Shown: positions 34,901 through 45,539 of the stretch, piece after piece
How the letters are laid out: every line of letters starts with the position of its first letter
Numbering within the stretch: the first letter of the stretch is position 1
Source of the DNA: Dipteronia dyeriana
Lineage: Eukaryota; Streptophyta; Magnoliopsida; Sapindales; Sapindaceae
Assembly (NCBI GenBank): GCA_032871835.1
Contig: CM065299.1
Coordinates: 5,489,001-5,553,000, forward strand
Direction: 5' to 3'
Length of the DNA: 64,000 nt
Notes under the pieces: generated by a model
Seen by the model: only the letters and a program-made list of their open reading frames with translations
Told to the model about the DNA's origin: nothing
Databases searched by the model: none
Made by a program: the position numbers and the translations under genes

Positions 34901-36906
34901 CCCATATTTGATTTTGTTTACAGAAAAATTCTAGTTTTTTTTTTTGAAAAAAAATCAGATTATGTTTATTACTTTTTTTCCATATTTTATTTTATTTTAT
35001 AATTTTTTTTCCATATTTTGTTCCATTGAAACAAAATTTCCTTCCTAAAAAAAACATTTACTATCGACGATCCATTGTTTCAAAAAAAAAAAAAATCTTT
35101 TAATGAGGAAATCTGGAAAACTTTCAAATCTATTCAAATCTAAATTTTTTTCCAGATTTCTTTAAACACCTCTGGTCACCAATTAAACACACTAGACCAA
35201 TTAAATACACAAAGACAAACTACTTAAACACATCTGGAGTAAATCAATTAAACACACAACCACCCAATTAATCACCCGGACAGACCAATTAAACACAATA
35301 TTGAAAGTCAATTAAACACGTCAGGACAACACCAAATTAAACAAACTAAGTCTAACACAATCAAACACATTTGGGAAGAAGATGAATAATACTAGAGGTC
35401 TTGGAAGAAGAAAAAAAAATAAAGAAAAAAAGTTTTTTTTTTTTAGAAGAAGAAGAAAAAGAAACTAGAGTTTTTTTTTTCATAAAGAAGGACTATTTTA
35501 TCCAAATAGTGGATAATTTATTAGAAATAATAAAAATACTAATATTGAGTAAACCCACTATTTTGTCAGATTGATGTTGATATTTATACTATGTTGTTTG
35601 ATCAGGTGGTGGAAAGAGTTGGATCTTGTTGGAAAACTTGGTTTTGGCAGAGACAGACCACTAGAATGCTTTTTATGGACTGTTGGGACTTTCCCAGAGC
35701 CACATTATTCAAATTGTCGTATTGAATTGACAAAAACCATTGCTATCTTGCTGGTTGTTGATGATATCTTTGACACTTATGGCTCCTTAAGTGACCTAGT
35801 CCTCTTCACCAACGCCATTCAAAGGTTTGATTTTGATAGTTACCCTTCTCTTCCGTTGCACGTCTGTCTAGCCTGCTGCGATATACACATTTACATGTCA
35901 GAGTTTTTGATTCGTTATGCAGATGGGATCTTGATGCAATGGAGCAGATTCCTGAGTATATGAAGATATGTTACATGGCATTGTACAACACAACCAATGA
36001 AATTTCCTTCAGGTTTCTAAAAGCACACGGATGGAATGTTGTCCCACACTTAAAAAGAACGGTAATGCTTTGTGGCTTCATTTTATATATAAAAAAGAGG
36101 AAAGAAAATCTTGATTGGAATATTCAGAGGTCTATTGTTGTTATTGCAGTGGATAGACATATTTGAAGCTCAACTTGCTGAAGCTAAATGGTTCAATAGG
36201 GGATATGTGCCCAACCTAGAGGAATATTTAGCTAATGGTGTTACCTCCGGAGGCACTTATATGGCACTGGTACATGCTTTCTTTCTCATCGGACAAGGTG
36301 TTAACAAAGAAACCGTGGAAATGATGTTGCCCTATCCTAAACTCTTCTCTTGCGCGGGTAAAATTCTCCGGCTTTGGGATGACCTTGGAACTGCCAGAGT
36401 ATGTAACTAAGTCTAAATATTGAAATTCTCTAATAACTTAATTAGTTGTCACAAGTCACAACATTGATAATGGAGTACTGTTATACTTTTTCATTTAGGA
36501 GGAGGAAGAGAGAGGTGATGTTGCATCTAGTATGGCATGTTACATGAGAGAGAATACAATTTCCTGTGAAGAAGAGGCCAGGAAACATGTAAGGCAGCTG
36601 ATCGGTAGCTTATGGGTTGATCTCAACAGTCATTTGACAGCTCCAGCTGCATTGCCTCTGTCAATCATCAACGCTTCGCTAAACCTTGCTAGAACTTCCC
36701 AACTTGTGTACCAGAATGGAGATGATCTTACTAACACTACTTACAGTGTCAAAGAACATACGCATATGCTGTTTAGCAATCCCATTTCCTTGGAATTTCC
36801 AAGTTCCCCTGAGTTGGCAGTACGGGCGGTCCATGGGGCGGACCACCATGGAGGCCGGGGGGCCATTGCCCCCCCTAGCCCACCGAAAAGAAAATTTTAT
36901 AGTTAA
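28962..36906 (+). CDS. Terpene synthase, TPS-g type (acyclic mono/sesquiterpene synthase-like)
   Basis: TPS-g enzymes typically make acyclic products such as linalool or nerolidol. Seven exons: 28962-29165, 29260-29539, 33958-34330, 35606-35824, 35923-36061, 36150-36398 and 36499-36906. Phases all join and give about 623 codons. The exon sizes 219, 139 and 249 nt are the standard TPS pattern. An alternative exon 2 start is 29302. The leader is Ser-rich and plastid-like, without an RR(X)8W motif, as expected for TPS-g. Motifs: MKLIDDIQRLGVGHHF in exon 2, an RDR in exon 4, DDXXD as VDDIFDTYG in exon 4, and an NSE/DTE-type site DDLGTAREEEERGD across exons 6 and 7. Introns 2 (4.4 kb) and 3 (1.3 kb) are swollen by transposons. 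The last 30 residues come from a 189-bp insertion. The exon 2 end (RRFSLLRHNGRQPC) departs from the usual LRFRLLRQ.GY. The frame is open, but activity is uncertain. Confidence 0.9.
29932..30788. mobile_element. Nested hAT-like element in TPS-g intron 2
   Basis: The 857-bp element starts TAGGGGCATAGC and ends GCTCCGTCCCTG. Flanks TTCTTTCT (29924-29931) and TTCTTTCC (30789-30796) match at 7 of 8. The corresponding place in copy 1 (about 6465) is uninterrupted. Near the right end GGGTGGGCT and AGCCCACCC form a short palindrome. No coding capacity. Confidence 0.75.
31748..33245. mobile_element. Nested insertion of unknown class in TPS-g intron 2
   Basis: About 1.5 kb interrupts the family element between GATTCTGATCAATGG and the resumed AACCATAAAAA...GAGGGTCATTTAGG. 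The left part contains TGACTCTCGCAATAATACGAGG and CGTTCCCACAGGGATGAAGG, a motif pair I associate with uncharacterised dispersed plant repeats. No transposase or reverse transcriptase is visible. It includes a perfect 16-bp palindrome, GTGGTACGCGTACCAC, near 33004. Boundaries are approximate. Confidence 0.5.
33433..33640 (+). mobile_element. SINE-like element, copy 1
   Basis: Aligns nearly column for column with the minus-strand copy at 59570-59755: GCACATCAC, CTTAGTA, ACCTCCCTT, TGGTTAA, then CACCAT.T.CATTTTATAA.TATGTGTGGAGA. The tRNA-like internal promoter (B-box) region here is degenerate (GCTCAAGTCTCACC). It lies 3' of the TIR element in intron 2. Ends are approximate. Confidence 0.55.
34366..35575 (-). 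mobile_element. GAGAA-terminus TIR element, copy 3, inverted, in TPS-g intron 3
   Basis: This is the reverse-orientation copy of the 6271 and 29777 elements. It starts AAGAGAAAATACCC. It then has the C/T-rich counterpart of the GAGAGA region, the CAGATT/AATCTGG-rich part, and the array as CAATTAAACACA units (35165-35350). It ends TATTTTTATTATTTC-inverted, then AAACCCACTA. It fills almost all of intron 3. The target duplication was not resolved. Confidence 0.75.
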
Positions 36907-37006
36907 TAAATCATTAAAAATAATGTTGAAATTTACATTTTAGTGTTATAAATTTTAAGTTTTTATTATTTAACCTTCCAATTCTATCCGTCTACTTCCA
37001 CCTCTG
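36818..37006. mobile_element. 189-bp insertion that rewrote the TPS-g C-terminus
   Basis: Flanked by direct repeats GTTGG (36813-36817 and 37007-37011). It starts CAGTACGGGCGG and ends CCACCTCTG, so both ends carry CAG/CTG. Removing it joins codons PEL to EVLRNV followed by TGA, a natural short end. With it, translation continues through about 30 Gly/Ala/Pro-rich residues to the TAA at 36906. The C/G-rich left part (CCCCCCCTAGCCCACC) resembles the end of the 29932-30788 element. A 5-bp duplication is unusual for hAT, so the class is uncertain. Confidence 0.6.
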
Positions 37007-37499
37007 GTTGGAGGTTCTACGAAATGTGTGAGGATTTTGGAGAGACCCAGGCTGAATAGTATTTAATAAAATATAAAGGCTAATCTAAATACTTGTGACT
37101 GATTTCGTTTGATGATATTTCATAGCAAAAATGTCGTTTTTCAAGTGAATCAAAACCGCACGCAGAAACCTTTCCAAGTTCTTTCGAATTGCACTCAATA
37201 TAGTCAAACAAATCGGTAACCTGTTTTGCCAAATGGGCTTACGTCTCTTTTCATTTCAAGGAGATCTGTTTTCTTAGTAATTTTTACAAAAAAAAAATGA
37301 TGTTCATTTTAAAGTGAACATGATTACCATAAAGCTTATAAATATTAACACTAATGAATAATTGAATATATTAATCGTTTAACAATATGAGATTGATTGA
37401 TTCGGTGGTTTGCCTCTAAAACCAAACAAAAAAAAGGCATACCATACAGTTTTCCAATAGATCTTGAATTCTCGATGCTCAACCATAAAACTAATTACG

Positions 37500-40400
37500 T
37501 CTATAATCCTCTGTTAAAATTACATGCCTTAATTCATACTTATATCACCATATTATTACAATAATCATAAAATAGGCTTAAAATCTTCTAAGAAGTTTAA
37601 AACAGGCTTAAAATCTTCTAAGATTTTACAAAACGGCAGTTCCAAAACCATCTTACGGGCCCGAAATTAGCAAAGTTGACTACACCAAACAAACTCAAGT
37701 GACTTAAATACACTTTGCCTATCTTAATCTAGATGTTAAAGCAGCATAGCATGGCTAATTCTGCTTGAAGGCTTCTTAAGGCCTATAAATAAAGTAGACA
37801 AGCAAAAATATCATAAACCGGGGTCTAAATAGAATTACAGAATTAAAAAGCCTACATATGCTTAAGGGACAGATAGACAATTGAGAAGCCAACTCACAAC
37901 TGCATGGAAACTCAAGATCTTGACAAAATCTGTCTGATTAGATATGATCCATAGACTAACACATCACATAACCAGAAAAGAAGGCACTGCAAAACTGAAT
38001 CTTACAAGCAAAAAGGCATGCCTTTTATAGCAGCTCAAGCAAATCAAAGCACTTCCCCGCAAATCTGTATATGGAGACCTATCATCAACAAAGGTTCATA
38101 CTTCATAGTATCATACAATGATGTTTCAACGAGGAAATATGAAAATTTGAATCCCAATCAGAAGATAAATCGAGGCAACAATAACTGATAAATAGATGTT
38201 AAAGCAGCATAGCAAGCCTAGTTCTGATTGAAGGCATCTTATGGCCTAGAAATAAAGTAGACATGCAAAAATCAATAGAATTAGATAATTGAAAAACCTA
38301 CATAAGCTTAAAGGACAATTGAGAAGCCAAGTTACAAAAGCAAGAAAACTCAAGATCTTGATAAAATTAGTCTGATTATAAACTTTTAAATTACTTAACA
38401 ACGACAATGGCAGTCAAATTCAAGAAAGGCGAGTTTACACACAATTGATGACAAACAAATAAATTAATAGATCATACATATTGATAGGCTAAAAAAACAA
38501 ATGATATGGATGCCTAGACTAACACATCACATAACCAGAAAAAGAAGCCAACGCAAAACTGAATCTCACAAGCAACAAGGCATGCCTGGTATAGCAGATC
38601 AAGCACAAGGCTCTTCTCTAAAATCTGTATATGGAGACCTTTCATTAACAAAGGCTCATAGTATACACCGGGTAACTAATACATCACACAATCAGAAAAG
38701 AAGGCACTGCAACACTGAACCTTACTACAAATCTCTCATCAACAAAAGCTCATAGTATCATAAAATGCAAAACAAGGATCTTTGCTACATAAAATGCAAA
38801 ACAAGGATCTATGCTACAAATCTTTTTGCCAGTTCTCCCTTTCATGCTAGAACCTTTGATTATAAAGATTTTCTCACTTTAATGAGAGTTCCTCTTTTGT
38901 CTCCAGAGTAACAGACACTAACATGGACTTGGGCTGGGAAATAAATACTAAGTTTTAAAAACTTTGACTATGTAAGAAAGGATCTGGGCATGCCAGCTGC
39001 TATATTTAAAGTTAATGAATATTAAAGACCTAATGGATCATATATTGATGCTAACACATTCAAACAATGATCAACAAAATAAAAAAACAATTCTGAAAAG
39101 AACAAGATCTCTCAAATCTAAAATATAACAATATAACATGGCAATTTATGGAACAAAAAACACTTAAATTAATGTACATCCAGGTAACAACATACACTAG
39201 AGTCCTTAAATCCATATATTGGTGCTTTCCTTGACTAAAAATCCACCTCCCCCCCCCCCCCCCCCCCCCCCAATAAAAAGTGTATAGGCAATAACAGAAA
39301 TAAAAGTAATCTTGAAAAAAATTGGCATTTTGAATCAAGTAAAGCAAGTTGACTAAACAATGAGGTACTAGTTAAAACTTAACTATTAAACCGAATTCTT
39401 TAGTAACCATTTATTTAAGACAACATAATAATGTTTCCCATACCAAGTGACAATTCACAACTAAATAAGAGAATAGGGCACAGGGAATAAAATACATTTT
39501 ATTTCCACTTTACTCCCAATGGATTTATGCTCGACCAAAAACTAAATACATCTATAATCCTACCTGTTAAAATTAGTTGCTTGTAATTCATACTTTTATC
39601 ACCATACTAATACAATAATCATACAACAGGCTTAAGATCTTCCAACAATTACAAGATGGCAGTTCAAAAACCAACTTAATAGTACGAAATAGCAAAGTTG
39701 ATTCCACCAAACAAGCTAAAGTGACTACATTTTTCCTATCTTAATCAGCAAAAAGAAAAAGGAGTGGACTATAAGAAAAGTCCCGTTTAACTACTATATA
39801 AACATGCATTCAATAAGCTTCAAGATTTTAGTCATCTTACCTAACTTGGGAAACCATGGCTGATATGAGACCATCTCAAAATGAAAAAAATAAAGTTGAA
39901 CAAGGACAAGTTTCCCTACCTTCAACAGACATTACAATACAAAAAAGACATGCTATTCTTACGCAATTTAGCAGAACAATTATAAACTATAATCCTATCC
40001 ATTGAAATTACTTACCTGTAATTCCAACTTTTATCACCATACTAATACAATAATCTGACTTAAAACCTTCTAACAATTTTACAAGATGACAGTTCCAAAA
40101 CCATCTTACAAGTCCCTGATCAACTAAAAACATGGGGTTTCCCAATACATTTCACTTTTACAATCTATTTAATGAGGCAAATATGGTAATTAAAATAACA
40201 CAATCAAAGATCTAGGATCTTGCCGGGTTGTGTCTTCAAGATTGTAAGAACACAAATATCTGTGTTATTCATTGAAACATTATAACCGTCATGATACATT
40301 CAAATGAATCAAAGCTTCAAGAAAAAGTAAGATACATAAAAAGTAACATATATCAAGGAAATATGGAATTATGGAAATTTGAAGTACAATCACAAGATGA

Positions 40401-40560
40401 ATCAAGGCAATAATCAACTGATAATCTACTTGTTAAAAAAGCATAGCAAGGCTAATTATGCTTGAAGGCATCTTAATTCTTAAGACCTAGAAATAAAGTA
40501 GACATGCAAAAAGCATCATTAATTGGGGTCCTAATAGAATAACAGAATTAAAAGAGGTTA
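37500..40560. repeat. Dispersed local repeats downstream of TPS-g
   Basis: A unit with TATATCACCATA, TTACAATAATCAT and GGCTTAAAATCTTC recurs near 37510, 39560 and 40010. A unit with GTTAAAGCAGCATAGCA, CTTGAAGGCATCTTA and AAATAAAGTAGACATGCAAAA recurs near 37735, 38200 and 40430. A third with CTGTATATGGAGACCT and AACAAAGG.TCATA recurs near 38065, 38625 and in part 38725. These are old duplications without a coding signal, lying on the 3' side of the unrecognised minus-strand gene. Confidence 0.7.
39249..39271 (+). repeat. Poly(C) tract of 23
   Basis: A run of 23 cytosines in AT-rich DNA. A second run of 14 lies at 62771-62784. Such G/C homopolymers may form G-quadruplexes on the opposite strand and are prone to sequencing length errors. 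Confidence 0.9.
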
Positions 40561-40607
40561 TGTATGCCTAATGGACAATTAGTTTTTGATTGCAAACATA
40601 ATATTAC

Positions 40608-43400
40608 CATCAGTAAGGTATCGAAGAGAGCTTTCTTGATGAAAAATAAACTTGTAAGTATTTACTATTGGGCCAAAATTCTTCAAATTATTTTTAAAAA
40701 AAAAAAAATCAGATGTCATATTCCACTTTAAATCCACCTATTCATGACATTGACAATCCAAAAATAATGAATTAAATCTCAAGTAGTCAGTTAATCCAGG
40801 TAGTCAGTTAATCCAGCATGACAGCGTGGACAAATGCAATATGCACATCAACGTCACATTGGAGCTAATCCAGCCTTAGATGTGTCTTAGTTTTCCATTT
40901 CAAATAACAAATTGTACTTGGGTAAGCACATCTGTTCCACAATCATAGCTCTCAAAAACATCCACTTACCTTAAATGATTGCAATAATCTATTTGTATGC
41001 TCCTTCTAATTCTATTTTTAAGAAATTTCTACAATGAACAAAAAATATCATTTCTGAATTATACTGTCTATACCTGTAAATCTTTAGTCAAACATAGCCA
41101 TATATGACTTGGAGCAGTGACGAGCAGCTGAATAAAATGTTCCCCTCCACTCAAAGACATATCAAAGTGTCCCAAATAGTCCCACAGATATTGGAAAGCC
41201 GGTTGAACAAGCTTAGAAGTCGAAAATAAGACAAGTCTTCAGCAAATAATTAAAATAAAATTGAAAGAACAAAACAAATAAAACATAAAAATTGAGAATT
41301 AATAGTAGTATAGACAGGGGAACCATTATATGCCAAATAAGGCCCAAATGAGCCTCGTTTTGCAAACTCCTGTCTCTAACCACATATCCAAAAGGTCAGT
41401 CTATTTCGTATTTGCTGCTTTTCAATTCTAATTCTAGCAATCTGATACTCAAGCCTCGAGATTTATTAAGCACCGTATTTCTCATCCCAGGGGCAGAACA
41501 GACTCATGGCCCCTGCTGTCCCCACAAAATTCTTTTAATAAATATGTTACTATTTATATAATTACCATTGTATTATCTAGATTCTTGTAGTTTGACCCCT
41601 TCGACTATAATCTATACAAATCGTCCCTTCCATGTTCACGAGCTTGTTCCACCCATCTCATCCCTTCAATTGCATGAGACAAAGATGCCTAATAATTCAA
41701 CATACCACATCCTCAGTTTTATCAGTACAGGGCAGAAATCTACAGAATAATATTATTAACAACAATAGTACTATGATTTGCATAAAAAAGAAAATAATCA
41801 TTTGTGTCTTGAGATCCATAAATGTGTCTCAAACAAGCCTAACACATCAGAATAACCTCTTTCTTTTCATTAAATGGAAGCTGCTTACAATAAAATTGCC
41901 ATTAACACCTTTTAACTTACTTAATACAAGTGATAGAGCCTATAGAGACACAATCCAATAGATCACAAAGTACAATGCAAATGGACATTAAATGATGAAA
42001 ATTCAAGATAAAAAGCCAATTATAAACTAATCAAAAGTTTGTTGAAAAAAAATAACTATAATAATGGAGGAGAAAAAAATCATACAAAAAAAAAAACAGT
42101 GAACAAAAAAAAAACAAGAAAATATTCATTTGTGTCTACAGATCCATAAGCCGCGTCTTTAATTAGCCTATCACATAATAATAACCACTGTCTTTTCATT
42201 TAATGGAGGCTGCTTACTTACAACACGGTTGCCATTACCACCTTTAAACTCGCTTAATACAAAAGTGATAAAATTATAGAGACACAGTCGACTAGAGCTC
42301 AAAGTACAATACAATGGGACATTAAATAATGGATTTTGAAGATAAAAAGAAAAATTAAAACTAATCAAAAGTTTGTTATGACAAAAAATAATAATAATAA
42401 TAATAGAGAAAAAGATCATAAATACAAAATAGAAAGAAAAAAATTGTGAGCAAGAAAACGCAAAAGGTTGAATGTAGAAAATAATCATTTGTGTCTTGAG
42501 ATCAATAAGTCTTGTCTCTGATAAACCTATCACATAAGAATAAAATTGCCATTAGTACCTTTAAACTCGCTATACAAGCGATAAAGCCTATAGAGAGTCA
42601 GAGACAGTCCACCAGATCTCACAGTACAAAACAAATGAACATTAAATGATGAAAATTCAAGATAAAATAAAAATAAAAATATAAACAAATCAAAAGTTTG
42701 TTGTTACAAAAAATAACACTAATAATGGAGGACAAATCATACAAACAAAGTAGGGAAAAAACAGTGAACAACAAAAGGACAAAGTTTAATGTAGATGTAG
42801 AAAATATTCATTTGTGTCTTGAGATCCATAAGCCATGTCTCTAATAACCTCCTTTTCATTCAACGGACTGCTTACAAAAAATTGGTATTAAAAACTTTAA
42901 AGTTTAAACATGCTTAATAATACAAGGGATAAAGCCTACAGAGACACAGTCCAAAGGATCTCAAAGTACAAAACAAACATTAAATGACGGAAATTCAAGA
43001 GAAAAAAAACAAATTTGAAATAATATAAACTAACTGAAACGTCTTTAATATAAACACATCTACTATCAAGATATGGAATGTAGGAACAATTGTTCACAAA
43101 AAAAAAAAATCAATCGACAAACACTTAATGATGTGCTTAAGATCTTAAATCACATCTTGTGAGGAGATCGTAATTGTTTTCCAGAACACTTAACCATAAT
43201 TCATGTTGCCTTTTCTTGAATCTCTGATAATTATTTGGACTTAATAAACATTAAAGACAGAGACAATTATTGACTCTACCAGCAAAAGAGAAACAAGTTA
43301 ATTAATGATAAACCGAACAAAATGTTAAATTGTTGTTAAATGACCTCAAATCGAGAAGAGATCGAACAAACTTGTTGTTCTCCAGTGACAATTCCACCAT
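40608..43400 (-). CDS. Unrecognised protein, 5' exons of a minus-strand gene
   Basis: I do not recognise the family. Candidate coding exons: 43400-43345 (MVELSLENNKFVRSLLDL), 41236-41074 (QPAFQYLWDYLGHFDM, SLSGGEHFIQLLVTAP, SHIWLCLTKDLQ), 41002-40970 (EHTNRLLQSFK) and, weaker, 40650-40608 (FIFHQESSLRYLTD). The phases fit: exon 1 ends in phase 2, exon 2 starts with one completing base, and exons 2 to 3 join in phase 0. Donors are consensus-like (GTATAG, GTAAGT). Upstream is an untranslated exon ending ATTCGAATTCG followed by GTTAGT, and a TATA box. No stop codon or 3' end was found, so the model is incomplete. The 2.1-kb first coding intron holds a tandem array. The E2F-like promoter site hints at S-phase or DNA-repair expression, but that is inference. 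Confidence 0.4.
41795..43010. repeat. Four-unit tandem array, unit about 320-360 bp
   Basis: The unit start TTTGTGTCTTGAGATCCATAA (shortened) recurs at 41801, 42129, 42488 and 42811. Each unit continues through TCTTTTCATT.AATGGA, TTGCCATTA, AGCCTATAGAGACACAGTCC and GACATTAAATGATG. Spacings are 328, 359 and 323 bp. The array lies within the first coding intron of the unrecognised minus-strand gene. Confidence 0.85.
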
Positions 43401-43579
43401 TCCCACACGCTCTCTCGATTCTACTGCTTACAAATTTGAAAGAAAATCAATTAAACAAAAAAAATTCGCAGAAAGATCATAAATAACCTGGATATTCATA
43501 TAATGAAATAGATAAAATTTACTAACCGAATTCGAATATCGCGCACCAAGACAACGAGTTGATGTGTTGTGCCCTAAAA

Positions 43580-43618
43580 TTTCCCGCGCATCACCTAACT
43601 ATTGGAGACCTATTTATA
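43580..43618 (-). promoter_or_regulatory. TATA box and E2F-like site of the minus-strand gene
   Basis: Read on the minus strand, TATAAATA lies at 43618-43611, about 210 bases upstream of the proposed ATG at 43400 across a leader intron. The word TTTCCCGC on the plus strand at 43580-43587 matches the E2F consensus TTTSSCGC. In plants this marks many replication, repair and cell-cycle genes. Confidence 0.5.
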
Positions 43619-43894
43619 GAGACAAAATTAGACGCTACTTTCAACGGCCTATTTTTTTCGCATGTCTTCGTTTAGCCAATCAAGCGTCAGAAATACGCTG
43701 CCCTCCACGCTCCACCGCCTCTTATTCAAATTTTAGAAACACGCTAAACGCAGCGTTTTGTATAGCATATAAATTAGGCAATTTCGTTTTAACGGTATCC
43801 GCTTCAAGATAACGCGACCCAATTGTTGCCCAAACAATTTTTTTCTTTTCTTTTGAGTAAATAATAAAAAGCCCAAATTAAATAAATTGTTATA

Positions 43895-44644
43895 GGCGTA
43901 AGTTTGGCATTGTTTCCCCAGCTATTTTTGGAGACAAAAGTGATTCTGGATCTAAGATAGGGTGTTTGGTAAAATCGTAGAGAAGTGCTTTTTGTCATTT
44001 TTAGCTTCTCCCAACTGAGTTTTTGAGAAGCTACAAATACATGCTTTTGGATTTTGGCTTCTGCTTTTAGAAAGCGTGCTACAGTGATATTAAATGAAAT
44101 TTTACTAACTTTCTAACTTTATCCTTGCCTTTAACGAAATTTAACAAAAAAAATTGGACTTATATTTCTGTAAAAAAATGTTGTCATAACTGTATAAAAA
44201 AAATTGGAATAATTAATTCAATAAAGTAAAATAAAAATGAAATAAAAAAATAAAGTTGAATAAAATAAAGAAATAAAACAATAAAGAAATAAAGAAATGA
44301 GGTTAATTAATTAATTAATTATAGTAGAATAAAAAATTGGACTAATTAATTCAATAAAGTATCATAATTATATAACACTAAAAACAAATAAACAAGGAAA
44401 ACATAAAGTATAGCACATTAGAACCATTTAGATGTCTAAATCCTTTTAATAATTTTACACACTCACAACACTTTTTTTTCAGTTTACCAAACACATTGAA
44501 ATTGCTTTTAGTTCTCAGAGTACTTTTGAAAATCAGTTTACCAAACACTCAGCTGATTCTTCCCACAGCAATTCCAAAAGCAATTCTCCCTACAGCAATT
44601 TCAAAAACACTTATCTCCACAGGAAAATAATACCAAACTGAGCC
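43895..44644. mobile_element. PIF/Harbinger-like MITE
   Basis: The 750-bp element starts GGCGTAAGTTTGGCATTGTTT and, inverted, GGCTCAGTTTGGTATTATTTT (each shortened). Both ends continue with repeated CAGCTATTTTTGGAG-like and CAAAAGCA/TGCTTTTG words. Flanking triplets ATA (43892-43894 and 44645-44647) match. The internal repeats of TTTACCAAACAC and AAAAGCAATT are typical of this kind. No coding capacity. Confidence 0.6.
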
Positions 44645-44712
44645 ATAATATCATCTGGGACAAAATTAAGTGAATGTGTGACTCCTAAACAATATATATA
44701 TATATATATATA

Positions 44713-45535
44713 TTAAAAATGACGATAATAACACCCATTAAAAACCATATGTACACCTCTTTTGTAATTATACCTATTAAAATTTTAAATTATTTTATAC
44801 TTTGTAAATAAGCCCCACTTAATGTTAAAAATATCATTTTAAAAATTATACTGTATTATAATTTGAAAAGTACACACCACTTACATATATTAATGTGCTA
44901 ATTAATCAATTTATTATTATTTAAAATTTTATTATTATCTTCAGTTCTATCAACTTTCTTTCTCTTCCCTCACTTTTTCTATTCTATATTTTCATTCTAC
45001 AAAGTGGTAGGGACGTAAGTTTTGTGTCATATCCCAACTGATTTGGAAGTAGAAAAGTTTTTGTCTTTTTTATATTTATCAAAATATAAAAAGTTTTTGA
45101 TAAAATCAAAGAACTACATATTGATAAAAAAAAATCCAAATAGATTTTGAATTTGAAACTAATAATAATTAATTAAAACTTTCACAATCAATTTTGTATT
45201 ATTTTGATTCGTTCTTCATATTTAGTAATCAATTTGTATTTCCTTAAAAAGAAACCGAAAAATATATTTAAAAGTAGTATTTAAAAGAGAATGTAAAGTT
45301 TTAGAAAATAGAAAGAGTTTTTAATGATATTTATATTAATAACTAATCTTTAATAGGAAACTTTTTTTTCCCATAAAAGATTGAAATAAGAAACTGATTA
45401 ATACTTATTAAGGGGTGTACTTAAAAACTATTTAGTCTTCTGGTAATTATACTCAAAGATATTATTGGATTCTTGAAAATATGCTAATTTAGGGTATACT
45501 TACGGTTTTTAACGGACGCAGATATCGCCCCTCAA
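44713..45535. mobile_element. Possible Mutator-like MITE
   Basis: The left end contains ATTAAAAACCATATGTACACC. The inverted right end contains GTTAAAAACCGTAAGTATACCC. These are imperfect inverted repeats with similar flanking words. The interior is AT-rich and non-coding. Ends and target duplication are not fixed. Confidence 0.4.
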
Positions 45536-45539
45536 ATAT

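Noticed and set aside
41461..41760. CAGGGGCAGA...CATGGCCCC at 41488 as the left end of a hAT-like element
   Set aside because: The GC-rich terminus is suggestive, but no matching right end or 8-bp duplication was found.
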